From positions 1 through 16,615 of the forward strand of contig CANJDA010000033.1 of assembly GCA_947472705.1 (NCBI GenBank): 16,615 nt of DNA, read 5' to 3'. Origin of the DNA: Flavobacteriaceae bacterium (GTDB taxonomy: Bacteria > Bacteroidota > Bacteroidia > Flavobacteriales > Flavobacteriaceae). Of the stretch, positions 8,418 through 14,727 are shown in pieces. The translations under genes and the position numbers were made by a program. Every line of letters starts with the position of its first letter. Position 1 is the stretch's first letter. The notes under the pieces are model-generated. The model did no database searches, was not told the origin of the DNA, and saw only the letters and a list, made by a program, of their open reading frames with translations.

Positions 8418-9325
8418 TGAAACTACTTACCTACAAAACCGCTGATACTGAACCTCGCTTAGGTTTTCTACACAACAACCAAGTCATTGATATGGAAGAC
8501 TTTGGCGAAATTTCTAATTTTCCGCTACCAAGTGATATGCTCGATTTGATTGACATGGGCATTGAAATTGTGGCCGAACTGAACGATATGGTGGCAGATA
8601 CCCCAGAGAACTTCTTTGAAGAAATAGCTTATGACCTAAACGAAGTAACGCTCCTTGCGCCTATTCAAAAGCCGAGAAAGAACATTATCGGTATCGGACT
8701 AAATTATACGGAACACGTATCGGAAAGCGCTCGAACATTAGATACCACGGGTAAACTTCCACAAAAACCAATTATCTTTTCAAAACCACCAACGACAGTA
8801 ACAGCAACAAATACGGAAGTAATTAAGAATACCAAGCTAACCTCACAATTAGACTGGGAAGTAGAACTAGCTGTAATTATTGGCAAAAAAGGAAAATACG
8901 TACCCAATGCAGAAGCAATGGATTACGTGTTTGGTTATACCGTTATTAATGACATCTCTGCACGGGATTGTCGTCGTGAAGGCCAATGGATAGTTTCCAA
9001 AGGACAAGATACTTTTGCGCCTATGGGACCAATATTAGTAACCAAAGACGAAATCGAAAATCCGCATAACCTCAACTTATCATTAAAGGTAAACGGCGTG
9101 GAAAAACAAAACTCGAATACGAAGTTCTTGTTATTCAACATCAACGATTTGATTGAAGATTTGAGTATCGTATTTACTTTAGAGCCTGGTGATATCATTG
9201 CTACTGGAACTCCAGCAGGCGTAGGTGCTGGTAGAGACCCGCAAGAATGGTTATACGATGGCGATGTCATAGAAGCTACAGTGGAAGGCATTGGAACGAT
9301 AGTGAATACGGTTAAGGAGATATAA
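8417..9325 (+). CDS. Fumarylacetoacetate hydrolase (FAH) family: probable maleylpyruvate hydrolase
   Basis: This 302-residue FAH-fold hydrolase shows the catalytic-type GLNYTEH with His100, the metal-binding Glu148 and Glu150 in DWEVEL, Asp179 in NDISARD, and the C-terminal ATGTPAGVGAG loop. FAH enzymes cleave a C-C bond in 3-acylpyruvates or related compounds. No maleylpyruvate isomerase is seen and a maleate isomerase lies downstream, so the expected reaction is direct cleavage of maleylpyruvate to maleate plus pyruvate (or of its amide to maleamate plus pyruvate). The start overlaps the previous stop by one base. The FAH family is certain; fumarylpyruvate as the alternative substrate cannot be excluded. 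Confidence 0.88.
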   Translation: MKLLTYKTADTEPRLGFLHNNQVIDMEDFGEISNFPLPSDMLDLIDMGIEIVAELNDMVADTPENFFEEIAYDLNEVTLLAPIQKPRKNIIGIGLNYTEHVSESARTLDTTGKLPQKPIIFSKPPTTVTATNTEVIKNTKLTSQLDWEVELAVIIGKKGKYVPNAEAMDYVFGYTVINDISARDCRREGQWIVSKGQDTFAPMGPILVTKDEIENPHNLNLSLKVNGVEKQNSNTKFLLFNINDLIEDLSIVFTLEPGDIIATGTPAGVGAGRDPQEWLYDGDVIEATVEGIGTIVNTVKEI

Positions 9326-9339
9326 AATTTAAAATCAAT

Positions 9340-9364
9340 GTCCTCCCGAGCGCAGTCGAGGGAC
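9340..9364 (-). repeat. Left copy of the inverted palindrome
   Basis: Read on the minus strand, the copy contains TCCC, a two-base TC bulge, GA, the loop CTGCGC, then TC and GGGA. It therefore folds into a short hairpin with a bulged 5' arm. The four outer pairs are T-A, C-G, C-G and C-G. Its partner is at 9691-9715. Confidence 0.75.
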
Positions 9365-9377
9365 CTGATTAAGCAAT

Positions 9378-10481
9378 ATGAAATTTTATTTTGTATACAT
9401 ACTCAGATACAGAGACAATTCCTTATATACAGGAATAACAAATGATTTAGACCGAAGAGTAAACGAACATAATGATGGAAAATTACCTAATGCCTATACC
9501 TTTACCCGAAGACGCGTTATACTCGAATGGTATCAGGAATTTACCTCTCCTAATGAGGCAATCTATTTTGAAAAGAAACTAAAGCGATGGTCCAAATTAA
9601 AAAAAGAAGCCCTAATCAAAGGAGAATTTGAATTATTACAAACCTTATCAGAATGCAGAAATGCTACGCACTCTGATTATAACCCAACAAGCCCTTCGAC
9701 TGCGCTCAGGGTGACAAAAACAATAACTATGAACAAAAAATACAGAATCGGACAAATAGTTCCATCCTCTAATGTAACGATGGAAACCGAAATACCAGCC
9801 ATCTTTAGAGCTAGAGAGACTATATTACCAGAACGTTTTACGTTTCACAGCAGTCGCATGCGCATGAAGAAAGTAACCAAAGAAGAACTCGAAGCGATGG
9901 ACGCCATGAGTTTGAAATGCGCTCAAGAACTCTCCGATGCTCATGTAGATGTGATGGGCTATGCCTGCTTAGTAGCCATTATGAGTATGGGGCGTGGCTA
10001 TCATTGTGTTTCTGAAGTAAATTTACATCAAGAAACGGTGGCCAACGACTTTCCTACGCCTATTGTGACTTCAGCTGGTGCTTTGATTAATGGTTTAAAA
10101 GTATTAGGGGCCAAACAAATTTCGATTATTACTCCTTATATGCGTCCGTTAACCGATATGGTAGTCGATTATATAGAACACCAAGGCATCAAAGTGAAAC
10201 AAAGCATTGCGCTTGAAATTCCAGATAATCTTGAAGTAGCAGCTCAAAACCCAATGAACTTACTCGAAATCTACAAACAATTGGATTTGACCGATGTAGA
10301 TGTTTTGGTAGCCTCAGCTTGTGTGCAAATGCCTTCGTTGGAAGCTATCGATTTGATTCAGGCGGAGTGCTGTATACCCGTAACTTCAGCAGCAGTGTGT
10401 ACTACTTATGAAATGATGAAGAAGCTAGGCATTAAAGCTAAATCGGCTATTGGGGGCGAATTATTAAATGGCAACTATTAA
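9378..10481 (+). CDS. GIY-YIG nuclease read in frame into maleate isomerase (fused ORF)
   Basis: One uninterrupted 367-codon frame joins two unrelated proteins. Residues 1-95 are a UPF0213-like GIY-YIG domain: FVYIL and LYTGIT are the two halves of the signature, Arg lies in DLDRRVNEH, and the catalytic-type Glu in EAIYFEKKL. Residues of about 96-117 are a linker, part of which (SPSTALRVT) is simply the translation of the right-hand palindrome. From Met118 on, the protein is a full-length maleate isomerase. The GIY-YIG start at 9378 sits 14 bases past the left repeat. GIY-YIG domains nick or cut DNA, which has nothing to do with arylate catabolism. I think insertion of a nuclease element lost its own stop and ran into the next gene. 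Whether the fusion is made, or the isomerase starts internally, cannot be read from the DNA. Confidence 0.75.
   Translation: MKFYFVYILRYRDNSLYTGITNDLDRRVNEHNDGKLPNAYTFTRRRVILEWYQEFTSPNEAIYFEKKLKRWSKLKKEALIKGEFELLQTLSECRNATHSDYNPTSPSTALRVTKTITMNKKYRIGQIVPSSNVTMETEIPAIFRARETILPERFTFHSSRMRMKKVTKEELEAMDAMSLKCAQELSDAHVDVMGYACLVAIMSMGRGYHCVSEVNLHQETVANDFPTPIVTSAGALINGLKVLGAKQISIITPYMRPLTDMVVDYIEHQGIKVKQSIALEIPDNLEVAAQNPMNLLEIYKQLDLTDVDVLVASACVQMPSLEAIDLIQAECCIPVTSAAVCTTYEMMKKLGIKAKSAIGGELLNGNY
9691..9715 (+). repeat. Right copy of the inverted palindrome
   Basis: The copy contains CCCT, a TC bulge, GA, the loop CTGCGC, then TC and AGGG. Compared with the left copy, the outermost and innermost of the four outer stem pairs are swapped between T-A and C-G on both sides, so pairing is kept. 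It lies inside the coding frame and encodes SPSTALRVT. Confidence 0.75.
9729..10481 (+). CDS. Maleate isomerase (maleate cis-trans isomerase, Asp/Glu racemase superfamily), internal start
   Basis: Starting at the ATG at 9729 gives a 250-residue protein, the usual length for maleate cis-trans isomerases. The two catalytic cysteines are visible: Cys80 in GYACLVAIMSMGRG and Cys198 in VASACVQMPS, spaced as in characterised maleate isomerases. IGQIVPSSNVTMETEIP at the N-terminus is also typical. The enzyme converts maleate to fumarate without cofactors, so the pathway enters the citric acid cycle at fumarate. The ATG lies 13 bases after the right repeat, with no clear Shine-Dalgarno, which is usual here. 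This start would yield a normal enzyme even if the upstream GIY-YIG frame runs into it. It is the last gene of the operon. Confidence 0.88.
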   Translation: MNKKYRIGQIVPSSNVTMETEIPAIFRARETILPERFTFHSSRMRMKKVTKEELEAMDAMSLKCAQELSDAHVDVMGYACLVAIMSMGRGYHCVSEVNLHQETVANDFPTPIVTSAGALINGLKVLGAKQISIITPYMRPLTDMVVDYIEHQGIKVKQSIALEIPDNLEVAAQNPMNLLEIYKQLDLTDVDVLVASACVQMPSLEAIDLIQAECCIPVTSAAVCTTYEMMKKLGIKAKSAIGGELLNGNY

Positions 10482-10553
10482 CAAAACCTTAGTTGTTGTT
10501 TACAAGATAATACCTTAAATTAGGGCCTTATTAAATCATTAAACTATTTAGGT

Positions 10554-10964
10554 ATGAAAAGAAGAGCAACCGCCGTTTGGAACGGATCAGGAAAAGACGG
10601 TAAAGGACATTTAACCACTCAAAGCAGCGTATTACAACAAACTCAATATTCCTTTAGCTCCCGATTTGAAGAAGGCATAGGGACCAACCCCGAGGAACTT
10701 GTAGGAGCCGCTCACGCAGGTTGTTTCTCAATGAAACTGGCATTCAATTTACAAGCGGCAGGATTTACAGCAACCGAATTAAAAACCGATTGCGAAATTG
10801 TATTTGAAGATGGTGCTATAGTGGCTTCCAACTTATCATTAACAGCTACGGTTGAGGGTATTGATGCTCCCAAATTTGACGAATTAGTTAAAGATGCCGA
10901 AGCCAATTGCCCTATTTCAAAACTATTGAATACCAAAATCAACGTAACCTATACTTTGAACTAA
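10554..10964 (+). CDS. OsmC-family organic hydroperoxide reductase / peroxiredoxin
   Basis: This 136-residue protein has the two redox cysteines of the family: Cys57 in AAHAGCFSMKL and Cys119 in ANCPISKLL. Arg37 and Glu48 are in the positions expected for the peroxide site. The N-terminus MKRRATAVWNGSGKDGKG resembles OsmC rather than Ohr proteins. OsmC proteins reduce organic hydroperoxides in the cytoplasm. It lies 72 bases after the maleate isomerase stop. It may have its own promoter or be read through from the catabolic operon; I found no convincing -7 element or terminator in the gap. A protective role during oxygenase-driven catabolism is possible but not shown. Confidence 0.9.
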   Translation: MKRRATAVWNGSGKDGKGHLTTQSSVLQQTQYSFSSRFEEGIGTNPEELVGAAHAGCFSMKLAFNLQAAGFTATELKTDCEIVFEDGAIVASNLSLTATVEGIDAPKFDELVKDAEANCPISKLLNTKINVTYTLN

Positions 10965-11024
10965 AGCCAACGTTAAACCTTTGTTAAAGTATTGATTTTA
11001 ACACTATAACATAATGGTTAACGG

Positions 11025-11032
11025 TATCTTTG
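11025..11032 (+). promoter_or_regulatory. Candidate Bacteroidota -7 promoter element
   Basis: TATCTTTG matches the TAnnTTTG consensus exactly. It lies 60 bases past the OsmC gene stop and about 50 bases before a structured stretch ending in a terminator. No TTG is present at the expected -33 spacing (the nearest, at 10992-10994, is about 30 bases away), so the promoter is only a candidate. Confidence 0.4.
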
Positions 11033-11038
11033 AGTATG

Positions 11039-11161
11039 CTTTTGATTCATTATTAGAAAAATCTAAACCATAATTCTATAATTGACTGTATTAAGATGGT
11101 ACAAGTCAATAATGATAAATCAAAAACATAGCATGGGAGGTCAAGTGGCCTCCCTTTTTTT
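11039..11161 (+). ncRNA. Candidate small RNA between the OsmC and VIT genes
   Basis: Downstream of a perfect -7 element the region has no convincing gene but has two hairpins. The first spans 11081-11110: arms ATTGACTGTA and TAC-A-AGTCAAT form ten pairs with one bulged A and a nine-base loop. The second is the terminator at 11135-11161. A transcript of about 120 nt starting near 11039 would contain both. The alternative is that this is simply the 3' untranslated region of the OsmC gene. No known RNA family is recognised. Confidence 0.35.
11135..11161 (+). terminator. Intrinsic terminator
   Basis: GGGAGG at 11135-11140 pairs with CCTCCC at 11149-11154 around an eight-base loop and is followed by seven T. 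It ends two bases before the stop codon of the minus-strand VIT gene. It would end transcription from the OsmC gene or the candidate small RNA. On the minus strand the hairpin is followed by a T run only after about nine bases, so it acts mainly on plus-strand transcripts. Confidence 0.85.
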
Positions 11162-11163
11162 GT

Positions 11164-12261
11164 TTATCCCATTACCGAAACGCCAATGAGTTTTCCAATA
11201 CCAAAAGTAATCGCCGCTGCAATCAAACCAAATAACACTTGACGGAAACCAGAATACCAAAGACTTTTTCCAGTAAACAAAGTGATGCTTCCTCCTATTA
11301 AAAACAAACCGCATGCACTCATAAAGGTACTTACCATTACGGCTTTCATGCCGCCTAAAAAGAAAAACGGAATCACCGGAATAATAGCACCAAAAGCAAA
11401 AAACACAAACGAAGCCACAGCCGCTTCCATGGCAGAACCTTTTAAATCTTCGGGGTTGATGCCAAGTTCTTCTTTAATCAACACTTCATGCGCGTGGTCT
11501 TTGTTTTGCATAATCTCAGCCGCCATAGTACGCGCCTGTTCTTCGGGGATGCCTTTGGCCATATAAATCAAAGCCAACTCCTGCTCCTCGCCTTCGGGAT
11601 TGGTCTCCAGTTCGTCCATTTCTAATTGCATTTGGTTTTCATAGAGCTCTAACGAACTCTTAACCGATATCCATTCGCCCAACGCCATTGATAACGCTCC
11701 CGCTAATAATCCTGCAATACCCGTTAGCAATACTTCTTTCTGTCCGTTGGTAGCTCCTGCAATTCCCATGACCAAACTAAAGTTGGACACCAAACCATCA
11801 TTACCGCCTAGCACGGCCGCACGCAAAGCATTCCCACCTACCGAACGATGCCGCTTTTCAAAACGCGCCAAGCTAGCCCCCGATACTTTCTTATCGTTGT
11901 TGAGAATGTTTTTTAATATGGTAACGTGAGCAGTATCTGAAAGCGATTCTTGGGTATTGGTTTTCTTGCGCGCACTTAGTACCGAAGAAGAAATACTCTT
12001 TTCGGTGTCTAATAAAACGCCCAAGATATAATCATATCCCAGTAGTTTCCCAATAAAGTGCAAGGTCTTTGCTCTGCCCGAAGGCGGTGGTAAGTGGGTT
12101 TCATCCTTATCGTATTTGGCCAAAAAAGCAATCGCATGACTGCGTTCTATAGTACTCATTTGATGAAAAATGTTGGCTACATTCTCATCTTCTTCGTGAT
12201 CGCCTAGTATTTGGTATAAATAACTGGCATCTACTTCGGTTTGGATGTTTTTAAGATTCAT
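11164..12261 (-). CDS. Ferritin-like/VIT1-CCC1 membrane iron transporter (MbfA-like)
   Basis: This 365-residue protein combines an N-terminal rubrerythrin/ferritin-like helical domain with a C-terminal VIT1/CCC1 membrane domain. The first domain has carboxylates in helix 1 (around Glu9) and the ERSHA motif with Glu39 and His42, typical iron ligands. The membrane domain begins near residue 137 with GGNALRAAVLGGNDGLVSNFSLVMG and has about five membrane segments, the last three in residues 283-362. This layout resembles membrane-bound ferritin MbfA, which exports iron or manganese to limit metal toxicity. It starts six bases after the stop of the dioxygenase gene on the same strand, so the two are probably one transcript. 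Export direction is from family knowledge only. Confidence 0.87.
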   Translation of the reverse strand: MNLKNIQTEVDASYLYQILGDHEEDENVANIFHQMSTIERSHAIAFLAKYDKDETHLPPPSGRAKTLHFIGKLLGYDYILGVLLDTEKSISSSVLSARKKTNTQESLSDTAHVTILKNILNNDKKVSGASLARFEKRHRSVGGNALRAAVLGGNDGLVSNFSLVMGIAGATNGQKEVLLTGIAGLLAGALSMALGEWISVKSSLELYENQMQLEMDELETNPEGEEQELALIYMAKGIPEEQARTMAAEIMQNKDHAHEVLIKEELGINPEDLKGSAMEAAVASFVFFAFGAIIPVIPFFFLGGMKAVMVSTFMSACGLFLIGGSITLFTGKSLWYSGFRQVLFGLIAAAITFGIGKLIGVSVMG

Positions 12262-12267
12262 GTGTTG

Positions 12268-13098
12268 TTATGTTATTTTAATAGAAGTCATGCTCAAACT
12301 ACCCGCTACCATTTTATCATTGAAAAGACTAAGCGTTTCCCCTTTTTGTTGCAACCCTAACGTATACAACAAAGGCAAGTAATGATCGGGGGTGGGAATG
12401 GCTAAGTCAAAGGCTTTACCTTGACGGTCGTAGTCTAACAACGGTTGGTAATCACCGTGTAGTAAATACCCATTGATGGTATCGCGGGCTTCTATGGCCC
12501 AGTCGTAGCCGTAATTATCTTTTGCAAAATTTTGAAAATCAACCAGTCTAAGGTTGTGCACTATGTTGCCACTGCCTATAATCAACACCCCTTTATAGCG
12601 CAAGGCTTGGAGTTGTTGGGCCAAACCAAAATGAAACTCTGCGGGTTTGGTATAATCAATGCTCAACTGAATCACGGGCACATCAGCCTTGGGATACAAA
12701 TGCTTCACCACCGACCAAGTGCCGTGGTCTAAGCCCCACTCTTCATCAAGACTTACATCTAAAGGTTGCAACAACTGTTTCGTTTCTTTGGCAAGCTCAG
12801 TGCTACCGGGTGCTGGGTATTGCACGTCAAACAAGGCTTGCGGAAAACCTCCAAAGTCATGAATGGTAGGTGGCATCGCCATAGCGGTTACTTTGGTCCC
12901 TCGGGTAAACCAGTGTGCCGAAACACACAAGATAGCCGTGGGTTTGGATAAAGCAGCCACGCTGTTTCTAAAGCCTTGTACAAATTCATTCTCCTCAATA
13001 GCATTCATAGGGCTGCCGTGGCCAAAGAAAAACACGGGCATTTTATCAGTATTGGGGAAACTTTGAGTGATGTAGTGTAATTCGTTTAGGGTGGTCAT
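12268..13098 (-). CDS. ygiD: LigB-type extradiol dioxygenase, 4,5-DOPA dioxygenase (DODA/YgiD) family
   Basis: This 276-residue protein has the metal-binding histidines of the class III extradiol dioxygenases: His27 in FGHGSPMNAI, His62 in VSAHWFTRG, His181 in GSGNIVHNL and His239 in PTPDHYLPLLY. E. coli YgiD cleaves L-DOPA, but many bacterial relatives have no proven substrate. I chose the ATG whose complement ends at 13098, giving MTTLNELH. In-frame alternatives are an ATG at 13107 and a TTG at 13131, which add only unconserved residues. It is the first gene of a minus-strand pair with the iron transporter. It is not part of the plus-strand catabolic operon, though both act on aromatic compounds. 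Confidence 0.87.
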   Translation of the reverse strand: MTTLNELHYITQSFPNTDKMPVFFFGHGSPMNAIEENEFVQGFRNSVAALSKPTAILCVSAHWFTRGTKVTAMAMPPTIHDFGGFPQALFDVQYPAPGSTELAKETKQLLQPLDVSLDEEWGLDHGTWSVVKHLYPKADVPVIQLSIDYTKPAEFHFGLAQQLQALRYKGVLIIGSGNIVHNLRLVDFQNFAKDNYGYDWAIEARDTINGYLLHGDYQPLLDYDRQGKAFDLAIPTPDHYLPLLYTLGLQQKGETLSLFNDKMVAGSLSMTSIKIT

Positions 13099-13295
13099 GA
13101 GATGCATTTTGTAAAAGTTAAAGGTAAACAATTTAGAGCCAAGAATCCCTAAAAAGTGCTTATAAGAGATTTACAACAACCATGGGCTATAGGTTGAGAA
13201 AGTAAATCAAGTTCTTAATTGATTGAGTCTACAGAGTCGTCACTTTTAGCGTTTATAAAGAGAGTTCAACTTACATACAATTAAAAAAGTATATT

Positions 13296-13303
13296 TACAT
13301 TTG
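13296..13303 (+). promoter_or_regulatory. Candidate -7 element for the DNA alkylation repair gene
   Basis: TACATTTG matches TAnnTTTG exactly and lies 22 bases before the ATG at 13326. No TTG is found at the usual -33 distance. The surrounding 13132-13325 stretch is the divergent promoter region between the minus-strand dioxygenase and this gene, and apart from this element I see nothing defined in it. Confidence 0.5.
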
Positions 13304-13325
13304 ATTATTTACTTATAACTTAATC

Positions 13326-14039
13326 ATGACTGTAGCCGAAATCATGACCGAACTCCAAGCCAAAGGGAGTGGTAGCATTAAAAACATCTTACTGAAACAT
13401 GGGGTCAAAGAGCCTTTCTTTGGCGTTAAAGTAGAATACCTTAAAGTCATTGAAAAGAAAATTAAAAAAGACTATGCTTTGGCACTCGAACTCTACTCTA
13501 CTGGCAATGCCGATGCAATGTATTTGGCAGCCCTTATTGCCGATGACGAGCAAATGACTAAAGAAGACTTGCAAACCTGGGCACAAATGGCGGAATCTAC
13601 CAACATCAGTTCCTATGCTGTACCTTGGGTAGCAGCAGGAAGCCGTTATGGTTTTGAAATGGGAATGGCATGGATAGACGCCAAAGAAGAACATATAGCC
13701 ATCGCAGGTTGGTCAACTTTGGGAGGTTTAGTAGCACTTAAGCCCGACAGTGAGTTGGATATCGCCACTTTTAGAAAATTATTACAACGACTGAGCCAAA
13801 CGATACACTCGGCCCGCAACCGTGAAAAACAAGCCATGAATGGTTTTATCATTGCGGTAGGAAGTTATGTAACTGAATTATCTGCAGAAGCTGTTACCAT
13901 TGCCAATGCTATTGGAGCACTTACGGTAGATATGAACGGTACCGCTTGCAAAGTACCTTTAGCTGCCGATTATATTAAAAAAGCAGTTGATAAAGGCAGT
14001 TTGGGTAAAAAGAAAAAGAAAAAGAAATTGAAGTGTTAG
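13326..14039 (+). CDS. DNA alkylation repair protein (AlkD-like HEAT-repeat family)
   Basis: This 237-residue alpha-helical protein matches the AlkD/COG4912 family: an N-terminal helix pair with HGVKEPFFGVKVEYLK, repeated helical hairpins in the middle, and RNREKQAMNGFIIAVG near 173-188, typical of the Bacteroidetes branch. Family members bind or excise alkylated bases using tandem HEAT-like repeats. I did not map the catalytic aspartate and tryptophans of characterised AlkD with confidence, so glycosylase activity is not certain. The C-terminus is a lysine-rich tail (seven consecutive Lys) encoded by a run of AAAAAG repeats, a likely DNA-binding tail and a spot prone to replication slippage. 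It appears to be a single-gene unit. Confidence 0.82.
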   Translation: MTVAEIMTELQAKGSGSIKNILLKHGVKEPFFGVKVEYLKVIEKKIKKDYALALELYSTGNADAMYLAALIADDEQMTKEDLQTWAQMAESTNISSYAVPWVAAGSRYGFEMGMAWIDAKEEHIAIAGWSTLGGLVALKPDSELDIATFRKLLQRLSQTIHSARNREKQAMNGFIIAVGSYVTELSAEAVTIANAIGALTVDMNGTACKVPLAADYIKKAVDKGSLGKKKKKKKLKC

Positions 14040-14110
14040 AGGAGAGACGGAGAGATGATAGACAATACTATTTATTTGACACCTTTAGCATAATCAAAGC
14101 GTACAATTCT

Positions 14111-14138
14111 TAACTCATAACTCATAATTCCTAACTAT
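14111..14138 (+). repeat. Degenerate heptamer tandem repeat upstream of a promoter element
   Basis: Four consecutive seven-base units read TAACTCA, TAACTCA, TAATTCC and TAACTAT. The first two are identical. The last overlaps the -7 element at 14136. The array occupies the region where the -33 contact and spacer of that promoter should be. Confidence 0.55.
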
Positions 14139-14143
14139 CTTTG
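14136..14143 (+). promoter_or_regulatory. Candidate -7 promoter element for the SHOCT gene
   Basis: TATCTTTG matches TAnnTTTG exactly and is followed by CA, a common continuation. It lies 29 bases before the ATG at 14173. No TTG is present at -33; the space is taken up by the heptamer repeat. Confidence 0.6.
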
Positions 14144-14172
14144 CACCGTTAAAAACATAAATACAAAATACT

Positions 14173-14604
14173 ATGAAATTTGTTGCCTCACGCTTATCTT
14201 CGGGAAACAAAATCTTTCCAGCCGAAATTTATTTAGAGCCTACTGGTGTAACCATTAAAATCCCAGGATTATTCAGTGGCGAAACCAAGCACTTTGATTA
14301 CGATCATATTGCTTCTGTAGAAATTGATACGCCTTTAGTTGGCTTTTCTTCCATCAGTATTTTTGCGGGTGGTACTATGATGGCGGCCAACGGATTTACC
14401 AAAGCCGAAGTAAAACAAATCAAAGAAGGCATTGAAAAAGGCAAACTAGACGTTAAAAATAGTCAACGTGAAGCAGCACCTGCTCCAAGTTCAAGCAGTT
14501 CAAGCCTAGCCGACGAGTTGAAAAAACTGAAAGAGTTGATGGATGTTGGTGTAATTACTCATGAAGAATTTGAACAACAAAAGAGAAAAATGCTGGGCAA
14601 TTAA
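14173..14604 (+). CDS. PH-like and SHOCT domain protein
   Basis: This 143-residue protein has two parts. Residues 1-95 are beta-rich, with a pattern (GVTIKIPGLF, HFDYDHIASVEI, ISIFAGG) like bacterial pleckstrin-homology-like domains. Residues 110-143 form a SHOCT motif: LADELKKLKELMDVGVITHEEFEQQKRKML. A serine/proline-rich linker joins them. SHOCT segments occur at protein ends and are thought to mediate oligomerisation; no catalytic activity is expected. No signal peptide or membrane segment is seen. The gene stands alone, with its own promoter element and a terminator after it. Function unknown. Confidence 0.8.
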   Translation: MKFVASRLSSGNKIFPAEIYLEPTGVTIKIPGLFSGETKHFDYDHIASVEIDTPLVGFSSISIFAGGTMMAANGFTKAEVKQIKEGIEKGKLDVKNSQREAAPAPSSSSSSLADELKKLKELMDVGVITHEEFEQQKRKMLGN

Positions 14605-14611
14605 ATAGTGT

Positions 14612-14658
14612 AACATCATAATAAATGTTGCTTTTATGCTATTGGTGATGTTTTTTTT
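14612..14658 (+). terminator. Probable intrinsic terminator after the SHOCT gene
   Basis: AACATCA at 14612-14618 pairs with TGATGTT at 14646-14652, with the T run continuing to 14658. The loop is long (27 bases), and an alternative AACAT/ATGTT pairing exists inside it. It sits eight bases after the stop at 14604. Confidence 0.5.
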
Positions 14659-14692
14659 ACAATTCTATAACCTAAATATCAATAGCTTTTAA

Positions 14693-14700
14693 TATTTTTG
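14693..14700 (+). promoter_or_regulatory. Candidate -7 promoter element for the lipoprotein gene
   Basis: TATTTTTG fits TAnnTTTG. It places the transcript start near 14707, which argues against the TTG at 14698 as a translation start and for the ATG at 14728. The sequence is T-rich, so chance matching is more likely here than for the other elements. Confidence 0.4.
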
Positions 14701-14727
14701 ACGATAATGAACTTATATCTTATAAAA

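Larger units (their letters stand above)
9340..9715. mobile_element. GIY-YIG nuclease element bounded by inverted imperfect palindromes
   Basis: Two 25-bp copies of a palindromic sequence lie in inverted orientation at 9340-9364 and 9691-9715 and match at 20 of 25 positions. Between them is a single frame for a small GIY-YIG nuclease. The element fills the space between the FAH gene stop (9325) and the maleate isomerase ATG (9729), the only wide gap in an otherwise tightly packed operon. This is what insertion between two genes would look like. I recall this palindrome core as dispersed in Bacteroidetes genomes. That is recollection, and mobility is inferred from layout, not shown. Confidence 0.55.

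Noticed and set aside
10518..10540. Near-palindrome around GGGCC upstream of the OsmC gene
   Set aside because: Pairing is imperfect and mostly A/T; not convincing as an operator.
11014..11073. Short frame of 19 codons (MVNGIFEYAFDSLLEKSKP) after the OsmC gene
   Set aside because: Very short, overlaps the candidate -7 element, and has no support from context.
12532..13066. Plus-strand open frames opposite the extradiol dioxygenase gene
   Set aside because: They are antisense shadows of a well-conserved minus-strand gene and encode no recognisable protein.
13225..13238. Direct repeat GAGTC-TACA-GAGTC between the divergent genes
   Set aside because: A single five-base repeat is expected by chance; no second signal supports a binding site.
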